From positions 105,944 through 169,943 of the forward strand of contig JAANYP010004266.1 of the NCBI GenBank assembly GCA_020465985.1: a stretch of DNA of 64,000 nucleotides, read 5' to 3'. This stretch comes from Centrapalus pauciflorus. Lineage: Eukaryota > Streptophyta > Magnoliopsida > Asterales > Asteraceae. Below are positions 45,440 to 57,227 of the stretch, one piece after another. Made by a program: the position numbers and the translations under genes. How positions within the stretch are numbered: position 1 is the stretch's first letter; each line of letters opens with the position of its first letter. A model generated the notes under the pieces. That model ran no database searches and was not told where the DNA came from. It saw nothing but the letters and a program-made list of their open reading frames with translations.

Positions 45440-45750
45440 TTATATGTTTTTAAAAATGTGTTGCTTTTTATTCATTACAAATGCAACACTCTAAAAATGT
45501 GTTGCATTTTTTTATTGAAATATGCAACACTTTAAACAAATGTTGCAATTTTTAGTAAAAATTGCAACACTTTAGAAAAATGTTGCATTTTTTTAGTAAA
45601 AATGGCAACACTTTAAAAAAAGTGTTGCATTAAATCATTATATGCAACACTTTTTGTCAATGTGTTGCTTTAGAGCGAACTTAAATAAAAAAGCAACAGT
45701 TTTTAAATGTGTTGCATCAAAAGTGTTGTCTTAGCTTCAAAATGTAGTAG
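45440..45750 (+). repeat. CacB right subterminal repeats and terminus
   Basis: Alternating TGCAACACTTT and AAATGTGTTGC words, then TTGTCTTAGCTTCAAAATGT and AGTAG at the end, a diverged inverse of the left terminus. Confidence 0.75.
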
Positions 45751-46918
45751 ATGTGTTGCTACTTGGGACCTACTCATTAAGATTCTTCTGTAAGGACGAG
45801 TCTTACATTCTGAGTCCAAGATTTCATAATATCGGAGTTCAACTATGTCTGAGATCTCTATTACAAGGTTGAATATTAAGTCCAAAATGACTACTTTTGC
45901 ATATATATTTATATAAGGTCAGTATGTTGATAAATATGCCCCTTGATTGGTTATTTAACACACATTGGATTTATTTGATTGAGTAAAAAATGGACTAAGT
46001 TGGAGAAGATTAGATGCTTTACTGATAAAGATAAAGTGAGTTTTGATTAGAAAGACCGAGGTGATATACAAGTATTTCCTTTGGAGTTTGGAATACTTTT
46101 AGGATGACGATTAAGAATGTTAAACGAATTATATAACGCAACCACTGTGAGTATTACATTTACATGTCTGCATTTGTATTATGTTCATGTTTATTTTAAT
46201 CGAGTCATGTTGCATCATACATCGTTCGATTTTCTACTAACTTGTATATTATTAGATGCACATTATTGCTTGCATAGCATGTCCATACATCTAACCGTAT
46301 TTTTGTTGTGCATCTTTTGGATGGGTATTCGAGTTATACATATTATACATGATCCTATGTTACTTAGGCTATATGACCATAGAGTTGATCTATCTGGTGG
46401 TCCCGACGGGCAATTATTTCATCCCGACGAACACTATTGATTTCATCCCTTTGAACTCTTGTTTATCGTGTCTTATCACGAGGGGGTTATAAGCTCAATA
46501 CTTGATATCGTGCTACTAGCACGAGGAGGTGTCACCATATATGTGTCACCATTTTACAAGAAAATGAAAGAATCAATATGGACCATCTAGGTAGGCTATG
46601 TCTCTAAAGTTTTTGGAAGATTCTAGTACTCGATTACCAATGTCTAAATAATTACTGTCATATGGGATGGTTTAGGTGTTGTTTATGTAATAATTATGAA
46701 GTAATGTAGTATTCTAGACATATCCTTTGTAACACAGTAGTAGTGCATGACTTATATTTATATATGTAACATTGGATTTAATGTTGGTGTGTATTGTGGT
46801 TAATGTAATTATATTGTATAATTCTGGGTACCAACTATTTGAAAAAAGTGTAAATTTTTCAAAAAAAATGTATTTTCCATGTTTTTGGACCAAATATAAT
46901 TATATAAAATTGTGAGAT
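45751..46918. other. Unassigned sequence between CacB and CopB1
   Basis: No gene is recognised. The ORF at 46117-46440 has no recognisable motif. The phrase GTTGATCTATCTGGTGGTCC near 46384 loosely resembles GATAGATCTATCGGGAGTC in the GypB LTR, so old LTR material is possible but unproven. Confidence 0.3.
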
Positions 46919-47534
46919 TGTAAGGTCACCTACCTACGGATCTTATCTTGACGCGACGCCGTCCAACGAGTGCGGAATCCTCGTTAGCGGTTTGACGTGT
47001 TGATCACAGACACGAAACACGGAGACACACACGATGATAGACGTAAACTCGAACGCCCCTACACGTGATTCTCTCCAAGAACACACCTAAACGTCTCTGT
47101 AAGTTCGTAATCGCCCTTATGCTTAATTTTGCAAAAGTTATTAATCATAACTGATTAAACCTTAATTATAGGCCTCAGATTCGAACTTGCCTTGGACAAG
47201 TTCGAGAAGGCCCAAGCCCACGAACTTGTCCACCATAAGTTCGAATCTAGGCCTTTGAACTTATTCTAGAACTTGTCTTTGAACTTGTTCTAGAACTTAT
47301 GTTTGAACTTACCTTTGAACTTATGTTTGAGTTTACCTTTGAACTTATCTTTGAACTTATTGTAAAAGAATAATTAAAACCAAGTTCAAACATATATAGA
47401 ATCAATATCAAACATATATCAAACATATAACAAACATATATCAAACATGTATTAATATGCAATTACGAACAATTTGACTATTACAAAATATCATCTATAC
47501 TTAGACTGCTATCGTCACACAGGATGTACTAACA
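46919..47534 (-). repeat. 3' LTR of CopB1 (about 616 bp)
   Basis: On the minus strand it runs from TGTTAGTACATCCTGTGTGA to GGTGACCTTACA. It shares both ends and much of the interior with the LTRs at 49531-50112 and 57454-58095. It contains repeated GAACTTAT/AAGTTCAAA words at 47242-47360. Confidence 0.85.
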
Positions 47535-47545
47535 GACTTCCCCTT
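47535..47545 (-). promoter_or_regulatory. CopB1 polypurine tract
   Basis: On the minus strand AAGGGGAAGTC directly precedes the LTR; CopB3 has AAGGGGGAGTC in the same place. Confidence 0.7.
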
Positions 47546-47679
47546 GACGATAGCTTCAAACTATATATATTTTGTCTAAGTACTAGAACTATACAAACCA
47601 CTACCAGCATATAATCCCTGCTCTATACAAACCCTTACCACTTTCTGGAACTTCCTGCCTTTAGATCTCTAGCCTTCGT

Positions 47680-49530
47680 GAAAGAAAATTGGCTGATCAT
47701 GAAGCTTTCTTAGGTCGTCCTTGGATAAGTTAATCAGATGCAGTGGATCATATACTTTCAAAATAGTCTTTTCATGTAGATCCTCCATCACTGCTTCAGC
47801 CGTTTCATTGTCTACATATCACCACTTCATGTTGCTGAGTACATCCTGTGGCATAGACTTTAATGGAACTTTCTTCAGACATCGGACTGGCTTGTAAACC
47901 ATCCTAGCCCAAGGTTTGCCAGTGTGGGGATCTATTCTTGACTCATCTTCAACTCTCTTGCCTGACCTCGACTTTATCCTTTCAAATTTCCAGACATCCC
48001 TCCCTTCTGATGATTTTTGCTATAACTTCAGCGTAGGGGTCGTCTCCCAAGTTGATAAGCTCCTTTCAGGCCAGTTCCTTCACTTCGCATTTGGGCAATG
48101 TATTAAAAACCTTTAAGGTTCTCCTCAAATACTGAAGTCCGTCTCTTCTCTTGAGCACGAATAGCTACAGTTCTCTATCAAAGAACCAGCTTAGAATCCC
48201 TCCTGAGAGCTTTCCTGGACTTGGCAGCCTCATCCTTTTCTTTACTGCCAAGTCAGACTTCTTCTCCTCCTTCCTGAACCATAGACTCATCATTTCTTCT
48301 TTTGTTTACTCCTTTTCAGCTACATCAGATTCTGATTCATCAATAGATGCTAACTTAAGCTCATCTAGATCTATCACATTCTGATGATTATTTACATATT
48401 GTTCGGTGATAGGATGCTTCGGGATAACTACTACATCAACATTTTCATCCTCATCTTCAACAACTTCATCATCTGACTTCCAATCCACAACGTCTTCTAG
48501 AATGAATTCTCCTTCTTCCAAATCTTCCTGATCAAAACCAACTTCGTCTTCATCATCAAGATCCATTAATGCTTCAATCATCTCATGCTCAGCATTCTTT
48601 GAAGCTTCAGCTTCACCTCCTTCTCCCATACTAGACTGACTAGGCTCCCCCTGAATGAGTGCTTGCTGAGCAGTCATTTGGGAAAGATCTGCTAGCTCAC
48701 CTTCTCTTTGGGCATCTGGATCATTGCCTTTGTCATCATCTCTCCTGACTCTCAACAGATCCTCCTTGCAGCTACTCTCCCCCTGAGCTCGTAGATCTTT
48801 CAAAAATTGGTCAAGGAGAGTCTTCATTGTCTTCAACTCAGATTGTTGATAAGCCACAGTTGTCTTCAACTCAGCATTTTCTTGGTCTAGTCGAGCATTA
48901 TGCTGCTGCAGCTCTTTCACAGCCATTGAAAGTTGGTAAATCTGGACTGTTTGGAAGTCCACCTTTCTTTCAACTCAGTGAACCGTTGATTTTCGGTGAA
49001 CGAAGTCGAAGCTGATGGAATGGAGGCGGATGTTGATGGTGCTGTGGTTGATGATGGTGAAGCAGCCGGTATCACAGTTAGGGAAGTTGAGGTGGATGGA
49101 GCTCCCTGCATAAACGTATGCCTTCTCGCCCTATGCCTAGGAACGAGTGGAACTTCTTCTTCTTCATATTCAGATTCTTCGGTCTCTTCATCAATTAGAG
49201 CCGGTCATGTTGATCTCCTTCAGTTAACGACTAACCTCGATCCATATCTTCCAATTGAGATGTCTGGATCCTCAGCTTCAGAACTAGACTCGGAGGCGCT
49301 CCCGACATGACCCTCAGCCGGAGTCTGTTCCCTATCAGCTTCACCTTCTTCTACATCCTGGACCTCAGTGTCCATAAACTCAGCATCAGATGGCTGGTAT
49401 TCATCAACCTGTCTAAAAATATCCTGGAAATCAGCTGGAGGCTCTAAAACATCCTGAACCAGTTGTTCAGCAATATTTTGCTCCGCGGCTGTCCCCTGCG
49501 ACCATATTTCTTCCAGAGTTTGTGCCCTCT
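47680..49530 (-). pseudogene. Env-like ORF of CopB1, C-terminal two thirds, broken
   Basis: Fragments align with the CopB3 env-like region: QTLEEIW, IGRYGSRLVVN, a helical heptad part (QQHNARLDQENAELK), the acidic motif EALMDLDDEDEVGFD ... EEGEFILEDVVDWKSDDEV, and a C-terminal domain visible below 48306 only in broken frames. Stops and shifts occur at 49220, around 48970 and around 48306. The N-terminal domain is separated by the CopB2 insertion. No function is known. Confidence 0.78.
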
Positions 49531-50112
49531 TGTTAGTGCATCCTACGTGACGATAGCAGTTTAAGTACAGACAATACTTTGTAATAGTCAATTTGTTCAT
49601 TATTGCATATTAACAAGTGTTTGATATATGTTTGTTATATGTTTGATAATATATGTTTGATATTGATTGTATGTATGTTTGAACTTGGTGTAATTAATGT
49701 GTTACAATAAGTTCAAACATAAGTTCCAAGATAAGTTCAAACATAAGTTCAAAGCTCATCGTTCGAATTTATGGAGGACAAGTTCGAAAGGTCTTGGGCT
49801 TAGTCGAACTTGTCCTGGGCAAATTCGAACCAGATGTTATAATTAAGGGTTAATTCGTTTTAATTAATAACTTTTGCAAAGCTTTTGAATAATTCGATTT
49901 TGGTTTAGTGCAGAGGCGATCTCGAACTTGCAAGGTGTTTGAGAGTTCGTTCTTGGAGAAAATCACGTGTCGGGGCGTTCCGTTGTTCGTCTATCACAAT
50001 GTGTGTCTCCGGTGTTCGTGTGCGTTGTCTATCCGTCAAACCGCTAACGAGGATTCTGCACTCGTTGGACGGTGTCGCGTCAAGATAGGATCCGGAGGAA
50101 GGCGACCTTAGA
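49531..50112 (+). repeat. 5' LTR of CopB2 (about 582 bp)
   Basis: It begins TGTTAGTGCATCCTACGTGA and ends GGCGACCTTAGA, with the terminal CA changed to GA, directly before the PBS. Same family as the CopB1 LTR, including the GATTCTGCACTCGTTGGACG block near the 3' end. Confidence 0.82.
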
Positions 50113-50114
50113 AG

Positions 50115-50128
50115 TGGTATCAGGGCCA
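50115..50128 (+). promoter_or_regulatory. CopB2 primer binding site
   Basis: TGGTATCAGGGCCA, two bases after the LTR, close to the initiator Met tRNA site TGGTATCAGAGCC. Confidence 0.75.
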
Positions 50129-50694
50129 CTAGGGTGTTCGTGGTGTTCTTAGTGTTCACAAGCAGCATCTGTAGTTTCTTGACGTTTTTGGATGGAAAAA
50201 TCACTTCTTTGTAAGATTTTCGAGTTATACAAGCATGATAACGGGGAAAAGTTCATATTTAGTTTATCATTTTGGTCGAAATCATAGTTTTTAGTCCTAC
50301 AAACTTTGGTTTAAACTGAAAAGTTGAAAAAATCAAAGTTTTGGTCGTTTTTCGAACTTGCGCCGCTCGAATATAGGGGGTATTAGGGTTTGTTCGAATT
50401 TGTCAGAAATTTGAATTTGTCAGAAAATACGCTCCTCTCAAATTAAATTTAGGTTTTCATTCGAATTTAACTTATATACGAATTTGCTAGCATTCGAATT
50501 TGTCTGGATTCGAACTTGTCAGAAACCTCGAATTTGTCATATTTTCGAATTTGTTGGGTTCAAACTTAATTCTAAATTTAATTTCAAACAAATTTAATAT
50601 TAACCATATTCGAACTTACTTAAGTTCGAAAGAGTTGATTTAAATTAATTTCAAATTAAATTAATTAAGTTCTAATTCAAAAGGTTTAGAAAAA
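50129..50694 (+). other. CopB2 leader with TTCGAA-type repeats
   Basis: About 570 non-coding bases with roughly a dozen TTCGAATTTGTC/TTCGAACTTG words between 50340 and 50640, the same word that fills the CopB LTRs. No gene. Confidence 0.65.
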
Positions 50695-53320
50695 ATGACC
50701 AGTTTGCAAATGATTATTGAAATGGATCACGAAGTGAGTAAGGCAAATTCACCACCCAAGCTGATGAGGTTCGAAGATTATTACTGGTGGAAGGATAGGT
50801 TTGTCGACTTTGCTCGTTTTAATGACATGCTGATGTGGATCTGTATCGATGAGGGATACATTCCACCTACTCACGAGTTTGAAGGTCGTCAGAGAGTTCT
50901 AACCTATCATAAGATGAAGGATGACGACAAGAAACTATATGAGGCTGAGAACAGAGCGTTTTCTATCATTCGCATGGCACTACCTTAGGAGATTTTACAC
51001 ACATTCAGGATTCATTGTACAGCGAAAGAGTTGTGGGATGCACTCGAGAAACGGTGTGAGGGAAATCTGAGGGTTCGGAAAGGTAGAACTAAGATGCTTA
51101 AGCAGCTATTCGCTATTTTCAAGGCATTGAAAAATGAAAAGCTAGATGAAACTATCACTAGGTTCTATCACTTATTGACTGAGTTGGATAATCACGATGT
51201 CGAGTATCGTGAATTAGTGAAGATTGAGAAACTTCTTGATTCTTTACCAGCGAAATGGATCTCGAAGGAGTCATTGGAACGCTAAGGGCTTATAACTTTC
51301 AGTTGCTCAAGAAGAAACGGGAATATGACCAAGTACAAGATCCGGACATGTATTTTGGAAAGTCCAAACCTTTAGTCGTCGGTGAACTGAAAACAGCTAC
51401 AACATTCTACACGGGTGAAGCGTCGACTCCAGTGGAAATAGAAGACTCAGGCAGCCGGGCTTTCTTATGGTATTCCAAACCGGAAGAGAAACCGACTCAA
51501 TCGGCATCTACTTCTCAACAGTACCCAAAGATGCCTATGAGTGCACAATCAGCCGAATCTCATTTGAATCTTTTGGCTTACTTTGTGGCAGCATACGGAA
51601 ATTGTGTATAGGGTAAAATTAACGATCCTGCATTATGGGAAGAAGACTATGATCAGGTGGATCCTGATGATTTGGAAGAAATGGATCTTCAATGGAAACT
51701 AGCCATGGTGACTCAGAGGATCAAGAGATTCATAAAACGGACAGGCAGAAATCTGAACGTTAGCAACAATATTATTGGGTTCGACAAATCCAAAGTTAAG
51801 TGCTATAACTGCAAGGGGTTAGGTAATTTTGCTCGAGAGTGTCAAAGACCCAAGGTTGAAAACTTTCAAAATCAATCTCAGGGGAGATATCAGCCTGCTA
51901 ATTTGGGTAATCAAGCGAACATCGCTGGTCTGTTAACCAATGTATAATCAGACAGACAGCTTGATGGGACATGTGACTGGAGTTCACATCCAGAGACTAA
52001 TGCTAGAGCCTTCATGGCTGAAGTAACAGAGTCTGGGGATGACCGAGCAGAGGAAGTAACAGAGGATAGAGAACAGATTGATACAAGTCCTGTGTTGGTG
52101 GAAAAGTCAGACACTCAAACCGTTCTAGAGTTTGCCGTGCAGATGGCTAACGTGGAATCTGATCATGCCAAGATAATTCTGAACTTTTCTACATTCCGTG
52201 ATTTATGTGTTTTATGTGCTACTTCTAATGATAGATTGAATTTAGTGCTAGAAACACATAGTAATTTAACTGCTCAAATTGAATCCTTAAAATCAGATAA
52301 TGCTAGCCTCTTAGATATAAAAAGAAGATCTTAGGAATAAGCTTAAGCAGATGCTCAAGATGTAATAGTTATAAAAGACAAACTAAGTGAGCAATGTGTC
52401 AGGATAGAACTGATGTATGAGCATGTTGAGGCTTTAACCAAAGATCTAACTATTAAAGAGGTAGAGCTAGCTGAAGAAAAGGTTAAGGTTGCAGAGGCAA
52501 ATAGCAAGTTAGAAAAGTTTAGGAACTCTTCACTGAATCCAGGGAAAATCTAAGACGCACAACGTCAATCTAAGAAACCAGTAGGTTTAGGTTATAAAGA
52601 GAGTCCTCCACCTATATATGATAACTATGTGCCTCAGCCTCAGGATAAGACTGATAAACCAGTTGAGTCAGAGGTAGCAGCTGAATCTGATAGGATGAAG
52701 CAACTAAGGTGACTAATAACAATGCCACAATTAAGAAAGTCAAATTCGTGCAGTCTTCTAGTAATAGAGTTCTAGGAGAAGCTAGACCTGACTTTAATAA
52801 TCAGAAAGAAGACATAGTCACCGTAGTTGAGAAGATAGAACATGACACTAGTGAGACACCAAAACCAAAGGGCACTTATAAGAAGTCTAATGATAAAATG
52901 TCTTGTTTTAGATGTCATGAAAGAGGACATGTTGCGTCTAGCTGTCCATATAGGAAGGTAGAATCTACACCTAATGTTGGAAAGCGTGAACAACATAAAC
53001 CCTCACCAAGTGTAGGAAGCACAAGTGGTTCTCAAAACAATGGGAAGATTGTGCATGCCACACCAAAGACAGTTGTTAGACAAACACCTGGGTCAGGTAG
53101 ACCAAATGAAGTGGTTAGGGCTAATTCACCGAATAGAGTCCCTAATCAATCTAGGTCAGGACCTCAACATGTCTATAGGAGCACAACACCTAGAAGAGCT
53201 TACACTCCAGTTAGGTCACACACTCCTGTAAGACATCAGACACCAAGTAGAGCCCAGGGATATCAATCTGAAATGCCCTACAATAGAAATTATTCAAGGG
53301 CTCCACAGCAAATGTGTTAG
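50695..53320 (+). pseudogene. gag: Copia gag of CopB2, broken
   Basis: Starts MTSLQMIIEMDHE and shows the plant Copia gag (UBN2-type) core: YYWWKDRFVDFARF, AKELWDALEKRCEG, KQLFAIFKALKNEKLDETIT, and LDSLPAKW. Then comes DPDDLEEMDLQWKLAM, a first zinc knuckle CYNCKGLGNFAREC, a helical part, and a second knuckle CFRCHERGHVASSC followed by a Ser/Thr/Arg/Pro-rich tail. Lesions include TAG at 50986-50988, a frameshift near 51262, stops at 51609 and 51945, and several between 52334 and 52709. It is the same gag type as CopA2. Confidence 0.88.
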
Positions 53321-53355
53321 GCACAAAAAGGCCTCCATCAAACTTGCTGTACATC

Positions 53356-53367
53356 TGAGGGGGAGAT
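53356..53367 (+). promoter_or_regulatory. Polypurine tract next to the CopC LTR
   Basis: CTGAGGGGGAGAT directly precedes the LTR start. A tract here marks this LTR as a 3' LTR, while the PBS on its other side marks it as a 5' LTR. Confidence 0.6.
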
Positions 53368-54423
53368 TTTTAAATCAAGCCTGTTGATGCACTTGAAGGT
53401 TGAATTTAAGGCCTGGTATATGCCTTATTGATACCTGAAAGTGATTTGCAATATTAATCTAAAGCTGTTTACAATGTTGCATTCGTTGCAATAAAGGCTG
53501 TTTGTCCAAGCTGTCCTATCTGCTGAACAGGCTGGACATAAACTGTCTACGCTGCTTTATTCTGTTGAGCAGCTTGGACAGTTTACAAGTGTTCTGTTCT
53601 TTGTGAACAGAACATGTTCTTTGTGAACAGGTTAAACACTTTATGGAATTTGTTTCCAAGTCCTCATGTATTGTTTTTTACTACAAGATCAGTTTACAAG
53701 TTGAAGACAAAGTGGAAAACAGAACTGTGCAGCCTGCCCACGCTGTTCTGTCACATGAAGACAAACAGATATTTGAAAAGGGTGACAGACCTTTTCTTAT
53801 ATCAAAATGACATTAGCAAAAGAAGAAAGATGCAAAGTTGACATTCCTCTTTTGGTTAAAGCCTTATGCAACAGTGACAAAAAGGAAAAGACAAAGATTC
53901 TGCCATGTGAAGACAAAGGTACTTTATCAGAACGTGCAGAAAGGTGTTTTGTCCTTTTGGAAAGACTCTCCACTGTCTCTTCTGTCCAATGAAGAAGCTT
54001 CACTGAGATTCTCCTTTTGAGTATAAAAGGAAGCTTCTCCGGATAAAGAAATTGAATAGAGTGTGAAATCAGAACGTGCATTGAAGTGTGTTATTCCATG
54101 CATGCAAGCCTGCTTATGTAAAACAGTCGAGTGTGTCTAAGTTGTTCTTGTGTAAGCTATCATTCTGAGTCTTGTAAAAACAGTGAGTGTTTCTAAGTGA
54201 GTGTATTCATTGTACCTAGTCTGAGTGAGTCTTAGATTAGTTAACCAACTGTTGTATCTGTCATCTCAGCTTGAACATTTCCGCATTCCAGCTTGGTTGT
54301 AATTAACACTTGTTAATAATATACACAAACATTGAGAAAAAGATTGTTAAGTTTTAAAAAGCTGTATTCACCCCCCCTCTACAGCTTAGAACTATACACT
54401 TGGGAAACCTTTCGGGACCTATA
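53368..54423 (+). repeat. LTR of CopC (about 1.06 kb)
   Basis: Start and end are inferred from the adjacent purine tract and PBS; the terminal bases appear mutated (TT for TG, TA for CA). Inside are TTCTTTGTGAACAG duplicated at about 53595-53630, CTGCTGAACAGGCTGGACA and CTGTTGAGCAGCTTGGACAG motifs, and a TATA box at 54022-54029. ORFs inside are not credible genes. Confidence 0.6.
54022..54029 (+). promoter_or_regulatory. TATA box in CopC LTR
   Basis: TATAAAAG about 400 bp before the LTR end, in a suitable place for the U3/R border. Confidence 0.55.
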
Positions 54424-54425
54424 AC

Positions 54426-54442
54426 TGGTATCAGAGACAGGT
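54426..54442 (+). promoter_or_regulatory. CopC primer binding site
   Basis: TGGTATCAGAGACAGGT, initiator Met tRNA type, two bases after the LTR. Confidence 0.85.
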
Positions 54443-54486
54443 TGAGTGTGTGTTAACTCTAGATCTCTTATTCTCTCAAATTTGCC

Positions 54487-57227
54487 ATGGACAACAGTGC
54501 TGCAAATTCCTCATCCTACTATGACAATGGATCTATGGCCAAACCCCCAAAGTTCAATCATCAGAACTTATCTGGTTGGAAGTACAGAATGATGCTCTAT
54601 TTATAGAATCTGGATGTACAACTACCAGAGATAGTAATGGAAGGTCCCTATGTGCCAACTTCTGTTACTACCATAACTCCTGCTGTTGAAGGAGCTGCCC
54701 CTTAAATCAGAACCTTTGAGAAGGCTAAAGCTCAATGGTCTGATGACGACAAAAGACTGGTTGCTCTGGATGCAAAGGCCATGAATAACCTGGTCATCTC
54801 TCTACCTGATGATGTGTTCAAACAGGTTGAGAAGATGAAGACTGCAAAGGAGATGTGGGACACTTTGTGTACCGTCTATGATGGACCCACAATCTCACTG
54901 TATAACAGGATTAACAATCTTGTTAGACAGTAGAACTCTTCTTTGCAAAACCAAAGGAGACTCTCACCAAAACCTACACCAGGTTTACTGCTCTTGTTAA
55001 TGATCTCAAAGCTGTTGGGATCACAAAGGACAGCCTGACCCTGGTGAATAAGTTCTTGGACATCTTACCTGAAGAGTGGAACTACCTTTCTACCATCTTG
55101 AGAAATTCAGGTACCATCAAAGGTATGGATCTTGTAAACTTATATGGATCCTTACTAAATGATGAACAGTCAAGGCAGCAGAAGAGAAATGCCTTGGAAA
55201 TGTCCAAGAGAGGTGCTGCCTTAGTGGCGAGCGTGAGACAAACTGTTGGGCAGGTATGTGATGTGTTCACACAACCTGATCAGCAGGCTCATAATGAAAG
55301 AGACGAAATGGCTGATGAGGAAAACAGTGCATATCTTTGTTGAGCTTGATGATGAGCAGATGATAAACATGCTTGTCAAAAGGTTCAACAAGAAGAGATT
55401 TGGAAGAAATATGCTGCAGGGAAACTCAAATGCTGGCAAGAAGAAGGCATTTGATAAATCTAAAGTTGAGTGCTTCAAATGTGGCAAAACTGGTCATATA
55501 GCTGCTGACTGTGTGTCAAAAGCTGTTGGGCAGTCTTCCAAACCATACAAGACCAACAAGGATGATGGCTATAGGGTTAAGTACCTTATGGCCATGGCTA
55601 AGCTGAAAAAGTTGGAAAACTCAGTGGCTTCCGACAAGCAAAAGGGACTGATGGAAGAGACATGTGACTGGGAGGAGTCTGGTTCATCATCAGATGAAGA
55701 AGACAACAATTGTCTGATGGCCAATACTGATGTCCCATCAACTAGCAATTTCAAACAGGACTTGGCTGAAGCTGAAGCCTTCAGCAGCTTGGAGAACTGG
55801 AACCCTACAATGATGTACAACGTACAAAGTTTTATGGCTTACAGTTCTGATGAAAAATTGAAAATGTTTGAATATATGTTAGTTGATTTAAAAGCTGCTG
55901 TTGAGAAGCATAATGTTTTACTATCTGAAATCTCTAAGCTTAAAACTGATCTTGAAATTAAATCTGGAAAACTGGACAGTTTCCATAAGTTGGAAACTGA
56001 ACTTGATGATCTAAAACACATCAACTCCATTTTACTGGAAGAAAAGAGAGAAACAGATGTAAAACATGCAAAGCTTCAAAAGATAGTTGACTTTTGGTGC
56101 CAAGCTGCACAAAAAGTCAGCCATTGCATAAGTCAGCAGATCCCTGCACAAATCCAAGCCTATCTTGGAGGGGATCTTGACACAGCAGCTTCATTGTTGA
56201 GATTAATAATCTGAAAGATGACTTATCCACTCTTGGTGAGCTTCCCAGTATTTTCATCCAGAAAGTTAATGGAAAGCTGATCTCAACAAACAGGTTTGTC
56301 AGGCCTCAAAACACTGACAGCTTGTGTGAAAAAGGCCCAAAAGCTGATGATGGAATATGTTCTCCATCAACTCAGCCTGCTATGTGCTACGCTGCTTCAC
56401 ACAAGCAAAAGAAAAGAAAACATACTCAAACTGCAGCGGTGGACACTAAACCTGTTGACAACACAGGCTCTGGGTCCAAAGCTGATGGTAAGAGACATGT
56501 TAATCCTTTTGATGCTAAACATTTTGAAAATAAGTTTTCAAAAGGTAAGCAGCCTGCTTTTAACAAGGGTAAGTCTCATGTTGAAAGTAAATCTGTTGTG
56601 GTTTCAAGTAAGTTTTCAAATCATAATGGAAAACTAGTTATAAATAAAAATAAGTCTTTCAAAACCAGAAACAGTGATTATGGTGATAGGCAACGTCAAT
56701 CACATCTCAGTAAGGCCAAAGGCAAAGCCATTGCTCAGCCTGAGAAATCTGGGAATAAGTTTCCCAAACCTGTGGAAGGTCAAAAGCCAATCAAGCTTCC
56801 TGTTTTTGACATCTGTCCTCCCAAAAAGAGGAAAGAAGAAACAGGCAAAGCTATTGCTATTGTGCCATCCACCCAAGCTGTTGATTCATCTAAAAATAGT
56901 AATAAGTTTGCTAAACCTGCTGATAAAATCAACAGAAATAATTCAGAATGTGTTTCTGAAAGCTCTTCTTCCAAAAAGTCCAAAAAGACAAAATGCTATA
57001 AATGTGGGAAGAAGACACACATGGCCAAAGACTGTCCTGAAACTGAGGACATGAGGCCTGTTGATTCTGCTAGTTCCATCATTGCTAAAACAAGCAGCGA
57101 TGGAAGTAACTTAGTCAATGAGAGTGGTATCCAAATTGATACCATTCAAATAGGAAATATTAATGTTGATATCTCTAGCCCATCAACACATGTTGATGAC
57201 ATTCTGCAGGACAAACAACCATCCTAG
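54487..57227 (+). pseudogene. gag: Copia gag of CopC, broken
   Basis: Starts MDNSAANSSSYYDNG and shows KFNHQNLSGWKYRM, KTAKEMWDTLCTVYDG, FLDILPEEWNYL, a first zinc knuckle CFKCGKTGHIAADC (55471-55512), a helical part with KAAVEKHNVLLSEISKL, and a second knuckle CYKCGKKTHMAKDC (56994-57035). Internal stops occur near 54604, 54703 and 54931 and shifts near 55044, 55246 and 56214. A TAG at 57225-57227 separates gag from protease in the same frame. Confidence 0.88.

Larger units (their letters stand above)
40257..45750. mobile_element. CacB: CACTA-like transposon, non-autonomous
   Basis: The left end TACTACAACAAAATGAGCC resembles the CacA terminus (CACTACAACAAAACGAGCC), and the right end finishes CAAAATGTAGTAG. 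Both ends are flanked inward by arrays of TGCAACACTTTT words in opposite main orientation. The 3-bp flanks ATG at 40254-40256 and 45751-45753 agree if the right end is at 45750. There is no TNP2 or TnpA similarity inside, so it would need a transposase supplied in trans. Confidence 0.7.
46919..49530 (-). mobile_element. CopB1: 3' end of a Copia element with env-like ORF
   Basis: On the minus strand there is an env-like coding region, a purine tract and an LTR. The rest of the element is cut at 49530 by CopB2, which stands in the opposite orientation and has an LTR of the same family. The LTR and env-like parts match CopB3. Confidence 0.82.
49531..53367 (+). mobile_element. CopB2: 5' part of a Copia element (LTR, PBS, gag)
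   Basis: On the + strand there is an LTR, a PBS, a leader and a gag pseudogene with two zinc knuckles. No protease, integrase or RT follows; instead a purine tract and the CopC LTR appear. CopB2 inserted into the CopB1 env-like gene in opposite orientation, so related LTRs face away from each other. Confidence 0.78.

Noticed and set aside
46117..46440. 107-codon ORF
   Set aside because: No motif or similarity seen, and an AT-rich codon pattern like random sequence.
53595..54081. Small ORFs of 60-94 codons
   Set aside because: Within the CopC LTR, on both strands, no motif.
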